A stretch of DNA of 64,000 nucleotides from Biscogniauxia marginata (Eukaryota > Ascomycota > Sordariomycetes > Xylariales > Xylariaceae): contig MU404059.1 of the NCBI GenBank assembly GCA_022695795.1, forward strand, positions 124,001 through 188,000, in the 5' to 3' direction. The notes beneath the pieces were generated by a model that was given only the letters and a program-made list of their open reading frames with translations, made no database searches and was not told where the DNA came from. Below, piece by piece: positions 47,404-57,763 of this stretch. The number at the start of each line of letters is the position of its first letter. The first letter of the stretch is position 1. A program made the position numbers and the translations under genes.

Positions 47404-49241
47404 TGATCCTTGGGCAAATAGTCCTCTTGAATCCGTGGCAAAACAAGCGGAGATGATTCCCTGGGGGGGAACACACAGTTGGGATTGGCTTCTTTTTCAA
47501 AAGTTGTCGACAGGATGTTGCACAGTGGTTGATCCTTGGGGATGACAAAACACCTGACGGGGAACGGATCCTTTCGCTGCTGTGTAATTGTCTTGGGTAG
47601 GGAGGGGAGAGTAAAAAAAGACACGGCTGAGACTGGCGGCAGGTAGCGAGATATGATGAGAATGACGATTGGGTTGGCGGTGGACGGTTGGGCAGAAATG
47701 TTCTGGTTTGGGCTGGAAAGTAGGAGGGAAGAAGAGAAATTGGGCATGGAGAGGGGACACTGGGGTTTTATTGTGTGGCATCAGACGAAATGAACGGGGC
47801 AGAGGTCGAGATGACGGAAATGATGAAATCACCGGCAGGGCCTTCCCTTGGTCGCGCGCTGTCGTGTCCTGCCATTCCTGGCATTCAGGCCCGCATGGCA
47901 AGAGGGAACATCCCTGCTCGGGCCTGTACAACACCCTGCAGCCTGCTAGTTGTCAGAGGCCCCGCTCCTGAATTACCCCTCCTGGTCTCAGCCAAAACCA
48001 CTATTGATTCGCTATCGCTGCCCACCATCAGCACCTCCCAAGACCACCACTAAAACCTCTAACTTCCGGCCCGAGCCAACCGCTGCCAACTTTGCGCTGC
48101 TGCCCGCTGTTCTCTGGCCTGTAATTGCTGGTGCGCAGAGCACGCTTGGCCGTCACAATGGCCGCAGCTCATAATGTGAGCAAGCCACGCCGACCCCTCT
48201 CGGTCCTGTGTCTGCCATAGGCCCGTCCGTCCTCCCGTCTCTCCTGTCCTGCTTCAGAGGTCGGCCATGTGGAGGCAGCTGAGAGCCGTCGCCAGCCTAT
48301 CGAGTCCGCCCATGCGATGTGCCGCCATGTGACGAGCGATTACGCCTGCAGCGACAACACATCGCTGCAGCACCAAGAACCGTGGACTCTGCTCACATTC
48401 CGAAACCCCTCACTCCAGCCGGGCGCAACGCGCGCGCGAGAGGGAGGGGAAAAAAACTTTTCTTGCTCTCCCGTCCCGGTTCTTTTCACCTTGCAAGTTC
48501 GTGGCTCTCGTCCTTGCTTTATTCGATTCCTGGTGAGCACCGGCGGCCGTCGACTGACAGCCTGTCATTGTCGGTGTAGTTCTTTGCTGGCCGCCAAGCT
48601 CGACTTTCAAAACTTACGGTGAGCCAGCGGTGAGCCAGCGGTCCAAATCATTTCAGTCCTGCTGTTTGTGCCGTTTCGGTTGACGCGGGAAGCTTCGGGT
48701 TCGCTTGTATGGCGCGAGCTGCTTACTGGAGAGTTTTCCTTTCTATCCCACACACACTCTCTCCCTCCCCTCCTCATCCTTCCAACTGTGATTCCTTCCA
48801 ACTTCGCCAATGAGGCTCGCAGACGACGAGCTCAACCGTCCCATGCGGGGGTGCAAAAATGACGCTATCGCCAGCACGGGGACGCCTCCGGCAGAGTCCT
48901 ACATAGAACCACCAGATCTATGTGGTATCCAGCGTAGACGTGTCTTTCCAGCTCATCGTCGCATGGTGCACATCGTACGATGCACGCAGTAGCTGTGTTT
49001 GTTGATCTGCCTGTGTGATGGGTTGGTTGGCGGGCGCGCGTCCTTCCCGCTCTCACGACGTCACTGTCCTCTTTCACTCTTTCACGTGCTGCGTAGTTCT
49101 AGAGTCATCAACTCGCCGGGACCAACAGCATGTACAAGAATTACTTATTCTATCTAGGTCTCTGGTATCTGCTTGTTTTGTGGTTCACTGGTATGTACAG
49201 GTGAATAACAATTATACCTTCAGTCTGCGTGAGGCTTTTCT
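47404..49241. other. intergenic region upstream of the C2H2 gene
   Basis: 1.8 kb with a pyrimidine-rich minus-strand leader (47400-47800) expected for a regulator gene with a long 5' untranslated region. It also includes the 3' end of the Zn2Cys6 gene. Overlapping frames on both strands at 47600-48800 have low complexity and are not accepted as genes. Confidence 0.5.
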
Positions 49242-51176
49242 TCAACAGCAAGCCTGGGTTAGACGTGATTGAAAGTCTAGATAGTCGGCGCGCGTCGACT
49301 TGGGCCGCTTCTCTTCGTTTTCCCACACCGCTTCTTCCCAGAGCGCTCTCAACTCCAACTCTCCGTCGAAATCGTCTTCCCAGGCAAACAGTCTCAACAC
49401 CGATTTGGCCCCTTCCCAGCTCTTTATTCGTAAAACTTGGGTCACGAGGCTGATCTTGTCTAAGTATATGTCTCTTACTACCTTCATCTGGGTTTTCTCC
49501 ATATCCGAGTTGGCCCTCGCTGCTGTGGTGGCACATGCGCCAAACATAACCGTCCAGAACCACAGTGATTGACTGTATTGTCCCTTCTTCATTGGTGCTT
49601 CAGTCCGGCATACGTCAGCTAGCAGCTGTTCGATGAACCAATTTAAGATGAACGAGTCGACTGTGCTCTCCCGTAGGATGACGTACAGATAGAAGTAGCA
49701 AGCGATGAACCCCGACCTGCTGCAGTCCACTTGCCTAATCGGCGATAGAGCATCGTGGTTGTACGTGTAAGCATGCGGCGCCCACTTGGCCATAACCTCA
49801 GATAGTGGCTCGTCTGAGTCCTCCGAGCCGCTCAATACGAGCATGCTGTAAATCGGCCGGAGGGCAACACCGAGGATTGAGATGACCATCGACTGGTGGA
49901 TGTCGTCGGTACGGCTGATGTCGTGAATGTCCCAAACCGGTCGAGTTGATACGCTGCGCGCTGCCCTGTGGGAAACAGGTCAGTTTTTCGCTGCCTTGAG
50001 GCTACGGCATGCAAGGCAACGACATACATAAGTATCATGCGTTGAAGCAGACCCATCTTCTCTGGTAGTCTATCCTTTCCCTGGAGCTCCTTGATCCTTG
50101 CGAGACCGCGTAAGTGGGATGATACTGCATCAACGGAACCTAGTGCATGCTAGCTATTGTGAGCTTGACGGAAGAGGCAAGACATGATATATCGGTATAA
50201 CACCCACCTCTACAACTGCAAGACTTGCAACAGCCGCGACGGTGCCTTCGTTGACGGCAGTCTCGGGATTCTTGAGCTGCTCGTTGACGAATCGTATAGC
50301 TTGAAGTTTATGGTAAAGATACGGCACCCTGGATTGTTCGATGTCGCCAACGCACCATGCCCAGTGCAAGGATGTCATTAATAATGCCGCGTGAAGGAAT
50401 CCAGGATGCGACAAGGCGCGATGTATGCTATTCGGCTACGTATTAGCCTTGAGTAGGGCCCAAGATAGGCATCATTGTTTTCCAACTTACATGAACGAAT
50501 CGCTATTTCGCTCCACCCGCGTTGTATGTAATACTCGGGTGTTCGTGACTATGTTGCGGGCAAGTCAGTGTCGCTCCTGCGACAGAGTCAAGAGTCTGCT
50601 TGACCGGTGCTACTCACATAGTTGAAACAGAGACCTTGATTTGTGGGGCATGTCAAATGAGGTTCCGAGGAACGGGTCGTTCAGGGTAAAATCGAGTGGG
50701 TTCGAGTTTGGTTCCGTCGCCGTGGGTTCTACAGATCTCGATACGGACCTCCCGCCGGACCCCGTGCTTGTGGAGCTTTCGTCGCTATCTACCGGATAGC
50801 CGCATTCTCCACCATGCCGGAGGCAGTATGTACTACGACATCAAACATCGTCAGCTATCGGGACACCACTTCCGACTACCTTGGTCGGCAGTGGTCGGGA
50901 AGAAGCATGAGCTAACGTGTAGCCAAACGCGCCGCATCTCGTCAGCGAGGGGCAGTGGCAGCCATCAACTAACGATACCAGCTGCGCGTTTCGTATACTT
51001 TTACACGCAACGCGCAGTGCATCTTGTCTGCACTCTGTCTTTTCTGTGACTTACCAGAGCGGCTTCTTTTCGTCGCATCGTATATGTTTCGCCTTACAGG
51101 TCGAGCAGCCGTTCCGTGACCTCCTGTGGAACCTACGCTGGCGTTGCCGTTGAACCATGCTGACCGTCATGGACAT
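49242..51176 (-). CDS. Zn(II)2Cys6 transcription factor with fungal transcription factor domain
   Basis: Six exons on the minus strand, 51176-51055, 50832-50618, 50548-50491, 50427-50208, 50149-50028 and 49965-49242, give 486 residues, with all phases consistent. The zinc cluster is complete and has standard 2-6-6-2-6 spacing: C24, C27, C34, C41, C44 and C51 (NGCSTCKAKHIRC, then KKPLC joined to TYCLRHGGEC). The first intron (222 nt) cuts inside the codon of C41. A Ser/Thr-rich linker leads to the Fungal_trans_2 (DUF3468-type) regulatory domain: HPGFLHAALLMTSLHWAW, PYLYHKLQAIRFVNEQL, HLRGLARIKELQG, MGLLQRMILM and VWDIHDI. The target genes are unknown. An ATG frame of 80 codons starts only 27 bp away on the other strand, but is not accepted as a gene. 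Confidence 0.88.
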
Positions 51177-54100
51177 CTTGAATAAACTTATCCGTGATGA
51201 CGTATGGCTTGTCAGCTTGCTTGTAGGAGAAGGGAAAATGCACGGTTGTTCGTTATAGCCGTCGTGTTCGAACGGGATTCTCCCCTTTTTACATTATATG
51301 TATGCCAAATTTGGCAGGCAGGCAGACGAATTCTGGAACACAAGGAGCTGAAAGGAACCTTTTGGATTGAAGCGTATGATTTCATCAACTATAAGGAGGT
51401 ACTCGCATCGCAGCTGGGAATCCTGCAGGGCCGGGTGAGAAAATAAGCCCCACAAGTAGTACTGCGGCTAGACAACTATTCACACAAGAGCATGTAATCA
51501 AGCTGTCGACCAGGGTCAGTGGGCTAAATCATTCTGACAGCGTCCGCCCTTTTCGGGGTTAAATCCGTGGAGCGTTGGTGCGGTTCTCGAGTTGCGAGGA
51601 AAGGCGGAGATTGTGCGATCGAGGGCCGGTGGTTATTGTGAACGTGTGTAACACCAGGGGAACACGAGGTCACTCGCGCGGCAATTTGTTGCGAATCATG
51701 GCATGTAGAACAGGTCAGAGTGATGTGAAGGTTTCTACGGGTAGGCAGGCAAGCATATTTGCCCTTCTTGATCACGAGAGCGGATCGATCACCTAGTGTA
51801 GGGCTGGCTAACGAACCCCGGAACCACACTGCCGGAGCGCGAGGCATTGCCGTAGAGGCTGATAAACCTCATATAACATGGACCAAGAGGCCGTGTTTAG
51901 GGCTGGATCGAAAAGCTCTGGAAAGGACTTTGAGGGGGTGGCGGAGAGGAAACCACAAAAAAAAGGCCACAGCCAACCAAAGCCAAGGGAGCTGACAGAA
52001 TTACAAAAAGTGGTCTCCTTGTGTGATATCAGCCATGTGGTCACTAATAGCTATGGTGTCGTCTCATAGGCCAGCCGTGCGAACGCCATGCCAAAGATGC
52101 CTGGCGAGGTTTTAACGAGTGTTTAACACGGAGAGCGTTGATTGGACGAGTGACTTTGTTATGTCAGCTCTGGGTAGGATTATCGGTGTTACTACTATAC
52201 ACTAGTACCTAGCGGTGTTGGAGTATTAGGTATAGGTAGTGTAAAAGCTCGCGCCTCGGCTGCAGTGGGTTCCGATCGATGGAATACATACCTAGGTATG
52301 TATGTAGGTACCTACCTTAGGTACTGTACTACATATACGCCGTGTCATATGTATGTAGACGCGTGCGAGGGGGTCCTTTGAGTTGCACGAGCTCCAGGTA
52401 TGTAGGACCAGGTATCACCAAGGGCAATTAGACGCGATAGGTTGTTACACAGAGCCACTGAATTTGCCGCCTTTTGTCCGTGCTCTGTGCTGTCTTCGGC
52501 AGCATAAATGGCGGTGCTTTGTCAGCAAATATCATACGTTCGATCGCATATGTATGTACCTATTGCATTAACGTCCAGTGGCTGCATGGAGGGCTGAGAT
52601 CGGGTCCCGATGAGATATAGAGCTTATTTATGTGGAACTCACTGATATTAAACTTATGTACCTAAGGCATATAGTCTCAATACTACATAACTGGGTGTGG
52701 ATGCTTCCGGCTCCTAGCATAAACCCCAAGCGCCAATCAGGACCCCTGCTTTCCCGTGGCCCTTATTAGTTCAGAGGTAACTATAAGTTGTTCTCTTATT
52801 GTTCTACGAAGTCCTCTCCCAAGAGCCAATGACCTTTCAATACGAACTACCTACATGAATCCATTTGAGTTATATATTTTACCTACCCACGTCTCTTCCC
52901 CCGTCGTCTTCAGGCCCAGTCAGGTCGGCATCCTGTAACCTACCTAATGTTAGAGCTTAATTTCAGATATCGTATTTCAGGGGGTCTTTATATTTCATTG
53001 TCAACCTCTATACCTAGTGTATATCTAGTGCTCGTATTGTCTGTTGATATGTATACCTACCTAGTTCCCTAGGTTACACATACCTAGGCGATCACCTCTG
53101 CCGTTCATGCGCATATAAATACAAATATCTATATATAATCATACGCATACCCCTATTAGCTAAGGTACGCCTAGTCTAGTCTACATCACTTATATTAAGA
53201 TACGCGTCATCCTTTTCCATCTTTTTCGAAACTCCTATCTCTGTTGGGCTTTTCCTGCAACTGAGCAGTTAGCGTCCCTTTCTCCGAGCCCGACGTGCTA
53301 TAACTTCATGTTCCATGTGGACCAGACATGGACCATTGATAAAAACGAAGATACTAAACTAACAACAACTTATTGCATACCTGCAAGCAGTAGGGAGTAT
53401 ACATGTCCATTATAGAGTCTAACTCTATGTTAGGTAACTGGTATAGCGGACTGCGCTTTGCTGATGATGTATGTATAGCGGGGGTTGAATAGACGAGACT
53501 GGAATGGATCTCTGTATTGATTGTGAGATAGAGTTGTAGGCACGGATCATTAATAGAACCTTCCAACGTGTTCCGACGGGAGCGGGTAAGTTTTCTTCGT
53601 AATCTGACTGGTTCAGTTCAAACCTCATCTCCTCCAAACTTTCCTGCCGAGAGAAAGCGACCAAGAGAGAAAGCCCATTCCGTCATGCTCGGCGTTCAAT
53701 GCCATCCATTTGCTTCATTATACTTATTCGTTTAAGCTATAGTTCGCGGCTTAATGTCAGATAACGTCCCATTGAGATAATGTCGGAAGTCCTCCCGTAC
53801 CCATCACCGTCGTAGCCCGCGCCCTCCTCCTCCTGCTTTCGAACACGCTGGCAATGCTATCCCAACGTCGCTGCAGAAACGCATCCGTCTCCTTCGACGG
53901 GCCCGGGCAGCAACGCACCGTTGGGCTCTGGCTCTCAGTCTTCCCGTGCAACGCTTCCTGCCCAATCCAGTCACACCCCGCAATGAATCGTCACCGCTAT
54001 TCGTCCGCCAGGGAGCCCCCCTGCAGTCAATGCCAGGTCATTTAGTATTAGGTGAGAGCTCTTTTCGGATTCCTTGGGCGACAACACGTAACAAAGGGAA

Positions 54101-55210
54101 GAGTTCCAAAGGCTCCTGTCTGCCCAATGGTGCCCTACGCTGAACCGGTTGTGCGAGTATCCAATTGGAACCCGTCGACTATACCGTGATGCTAGGTGAG
54201 AATAGCCCGTTATGACCCCGACGAGATGCTTTTGGTTACAGGACCGCAATCTTGCCAGGGTAGACCTAGAGTGCGGCAATAGCTCTACTGACTTGGCTGC
54301 TGGATCATGCCTCTTCACCATTTGATCCTTAGTTGATCTTCGCCTAATCTGAAGCCCAGGGACCCGTCCAGCCCGCGTCTTGAACGGCTGAGACGACATC
54401 GATACACCCCCATAATTCTCAGTAACAGACCACGATCTATGTGCGGTCCGCCTGAGAGGCTTGTGGTAAAGTCCGGGGCGATTGCTATCCTAGCGCTTTG
54501 CCAGGAAGTGCCTTGTTACCACGAGCCTCGTACTTCCGGGCGTTAGGCCATATCATTAGTGGCGAATTTCCTTGATAAACATCACGACATAAAGCGTCCC
54601 CCATCTCGGACTTCTTGCTCAAGTATCATGTCATCAAGGCTCGTCTTCTCTAGAGTCAAGTGAACAAGATACCCTGACTGGAGTCCCCATACATACCCCA
54701 GTATGATATAACTGCTTCCATCCGGGGTTGCGTTTATTCTCTTAAGGATATCACCGAAAATCCCGAAGGGTTAACTGTCACCTCTTCTTCCTGCTACCTG
54801 GACGTATTTGATTTTTTTATATACCGTTACGGAGGCCAGCCTAGTTTCATCCCGGATAGACCTCAATCAAGGACCAGAGGAACCGAGGAAACTCCAGTCC
54901 AACTGTTAGAGAAAATCCCGGGACAAGAAGCCATTTATTCCAGAGAGCCTGGCACATTCCGGACAACTTGTGGCCAGAACAAGTGCTTTCTTATTTCATC
55001 CGGATTTCTTTCATCTTGTTTGTTAGCCGTGGAATTTTTTTTATTTGCCAAAGGCCTTAGGAAAGAAAGACATGGCCCAACAGGAGATTCTGTACAGAGC
55101 CTCTACAATGACTAACGGGCCCTGGAACCCTTCGCGCAGGTGCGACCATCGAACAACACCCTAATTCCTGATTGGGCATCGAAGCTGACTTTCTCCAAGT
55201 GTCATTTACA
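51177..55210. other. 4-kb gene-poor spacer
   Basis: Between the divergent Zn2Cys6 gene and the conserved gene at 55211. It includes the Zn2Cys6 promoter; a plus-strand 80-codon ATG frame at 51204-51446 (ends HKELKGTFWIEAYDFINY...) of unknown nature; TAGGTACCTACC words near 52290-52330; AT-rich sequence at 52600-53200; and a GC-rich island at 53780-54060 that is open in several frames and may be a decayed gene. An ATG at 55072 with a short coding-like frame could be a first exon of the next gene, but phases do not fit. Confidence 0.4.
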
Positions 55211-56218
55211 ATGATAGCACGTATCCAGGTAACACACATGATAACGGCTATCATCGGTCAAGGTAAGGGTTACACGCGAGATTCCCCCTTCGATGAACAT
55301 AGAATAACATCAGCTTCGTTCGAAAGTGTATCGTACTCCTCCGGATCCGCCTCGTCATATAGCCTGACGGCCAGTGTACCGGTAGTAGGCACCGGACTGC
55401 ATGACGCTTCCTACTCATCTCCGCCGGGTTTCCCCTCGAGATCGCCTCCCAGATACGGGACCTCGGGAGCCGCGTACGGGTCTTACAAGAGCACGAGTTC
55501 ACAAGGTTGGGACACGCAGGGCAGGTATTCACCTTCAGACTCGGTTGATGATATTTTTACTTCTCCAAACCTGTCGGATCACACTTTGGAAAACGGGGCA
55601 TGTGCCACGTCGTCCAGCAAGTCGAAAAGTTCTGGCAAGAGCCGCTCCCAACGGCGGCCCTCTAACAGGGATGAGTTTGATGGGCCACACCAATACCTGG
55701 CAAGACCGCCGGCAGAGTATGTGGCCATGCAAGAAAGGGAACTGCCTCATCTCCCTACCAACCTTTTAGTGCAGGAGCAGGATAGTGTCCTGAACCAGGT
55801 GAACGATCGACTCTCGCAGTGCGCATTCGATTTCGTTGCCAAATATCAGTTTCCGATACCTCTTACACAAGATATGCGTCCTGTGGAGCGGCCTCAGGAT
55901 CGAGAATGGACAGAATGGGTTTATTTGTTAAAACGGCTGGCGACAAAGAGGCGAATCCCCGCCCGGGTCCTGTACAACGGCCAAATCAAACAGTTTGTTA
56001 CGATCCTAGAAAACTCGCTAGAGATGCGACACGCTGCAAAGCACCAGTCGCGCCCGTTGAAGGATGACCGGAACATCCTTCAACTGATTAGTGCTGGCAT
56101 CCAGGTTGCGAAGATTCTGAAAGACGCAGCCGCCATGGATTATCTGGATCGATTATACGTTTCAACAGAACAACAAATTCAGGAACGAATGGCCGTAGCA
56201 TCGGCCCGCTTCCGCTGA
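55211..56218 (+). CDS. conserved fungal protein of unknown function
   Basis: 335 residues from the first ATG; the 5' end is uncertain because residues 1-15 do not look conserved and an intron acceptor (GGTCAAG or ATCCAG) could precede GKGYTRDSPFDEH. The first 170 residues are disordered, Ser/Tyr/Gly-rich and then basic (SSSKSKSSGKSRSQRRPSNR). From about residue 180 comes a compact, hydrophobic-charged domain: QERELPHLPTNLLVQEQD, LSQCAFDFVAKYQFPIPLT, REWTEWVYLLKRLATKRRIP, NGQIKQFVTILENSLEMRH, DDRNILQLISAGIQVAKILK. It is helical and looks well conserved, but I cannot link it to a named domain. There is no signal or membrane segment. The basic patch suggests a nuclear or nucleic-acid-associated protein (inference). 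Its neighbours give no functional hint. Confidence 0.75.
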   Translation: MIARIQVTHMITAIIGQGKGYTRDSPFDEHRITSASFESVSYSSGSASSYSLTASVPVVGTGLHDASYSSPPGFPSRSPPRYGTSGAAYGSYKSTSSQGWDTQGRYSPSDSVDDIFTSPNLSDHTLENGACATSSSKSKSSGKSRSQRRPSNRDEFDGPHQYLARPPAEYVAMQERELPHLPTNLLVQEQDSVLNQVNDRLSQCAFDFVAKYQFPIPLTQDMRPVERPQDREWTEWVYLLKRLATKRRIPARVLYNGQIKQFVTILENSLEMRHAAKHQSRPLKDDRNILQLISAGIQVAKILKDAAAMDYLDRLYVSTEQQIQERMAVASARFR

Positions 56219-57763
56219 GTTAGTGCTATCAGGATAGCCGGCGATATAAACGTTTTATTATTATTATTGTTATTACTTCCTTTTTGTTTCCTATAATCCG
56301 ACGGGATGGACACACCATAGGAGCGTCGGGCAGCATTTAGGTTGGCCTGGACATATATACGTTTTAAACCAAGGAGAGTATGTACGACACTGCTGCCGGG
56401 TTGGATAGAATGAGTTACGAATATCTCTTTATTTCACTCTGGTCGCTTCGTGAAGCAGAGCGAGGATTCCTTTTATGCCCGGGAGACGATTGTCTGGTTT
56501 AAAATCCGTCCGACGACTACAGTTCTGTGGTGGATTTCCATTACTTAGCGACCGGCCACGATGATGTATTCTATGACCTTTTTTGAAATGTCTTGTTCCT
56601 CGCACGATAATGTTTCTCTGAACATTAAGAAGGCTCTCCAATATTGACCGATTGGACTTCGCTGTATTGATGCTTGTAGGTTTGGTGGTGTCCGGGCAGA
56701 GAAGGGCAATTTTGAACAGACAACTTAAGCCAGCAGGCTCGCTTACTTACTTATAGAGTAGGGAATCAATGTTAGGAGGGCATAATGAGAGTCTGGGAAG
56801 GGGAGCGAGGCCAGAGGGAATTGCACACTTTTCGAGCCAGCCCCCGGTTTATCTGTTGTATCATACGAATTCATACATCCTGTTGTACGGGATATACAAA
56901 TACATATAATCCGGGCGTAGGACCTACCAACCTACCTTTATCTCTGTCCAGTCACGCGTCCCCATCTCATCTATATCGACTTAGCCCCAGCTGAGCTCGG
57001 TGACATTTCGATAAGCACCAGTCGGAAACGGTGATACAAAAGTGCAATTGACTAGGTAGGTTAAGACGATTTTGGTCTTCGTCATGGCTTTTCACTTTTC
57101 CCGCCCTATTATTAGGGACGCCTTAACCTGATTTGTTCCCTCTTGTCTTGGCGTGGCATGGATGCAAGGGATCGACCTGAGAGACGTACAAACACCCGCA
57201 CCCCATACGTACTCCAAGTGATACCGAAGCCTCAAATGGGGATAGCGTGCTGTACTCTCGTTGCAATCGGTCATCCCATTGAGTTTAGTTCCTAGTCCTA
57301 AAGTCCGTGGCTGAGCCGCCATCCCATCATTAAGAAACAGCACCTTGAAACAAGGCTTTATACTCCCCTGCCCTCAGCTCTTCTAGATACTGAGCTCTCT
57401 TATTAACACCCTCGGTGCTGCAACTCGTCTTCCCGTACCCAGTGTTCACGTTGCCTAACCCTTCTCATGTCGCATACTTGAGCCCGAGTGAAAGAATGCC
57501 ATTTAGATAACCTAGAGAGAGCGTCAAGCCGAGATCCTTTGGCGACAATCGATCCCTCATCGGACGAGCCTTCACCAAGACCCCGCGGTTTACCAGAGCC
57601 CCGCGAGCACGAGCGCAAAAGCTTATACGTTCCGCAACTGAGTGTACAACTTGGACGAGTCTCTGGGAATAGAAGCAATTGAGAATCTCATGACTGACCA
57701 CTTGATTTAATCTACGTCTTACTCGCAACCTATCTCTAGAAACAAGGGCAAAACACCGCAGCC
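56219..57763. other. intergenic region upstream of the second Zn2Cys6 gene
   Basis: 1.5 kb. It contains the 3' flank of the conserved gene and a presumed long promoter/leader of the regulator gene at 57764. No accepted frame. Confidence 0.5.

Noticed and set aside
51204..51446. 80-codon ATG frame divergent from the Zn2Cys6 gene
   Set aside because: Only 27 bp from the other start codon, no family match and no supporting splice sites; probably leader or promoter sequence.
55072..55127. First exon (MAQQEILYRASTMTNGPW...) for the gene at 55211
   Set aside because: The GTGCGA donor leaves phase 2, while all available acceptors need phase 0 or 1.
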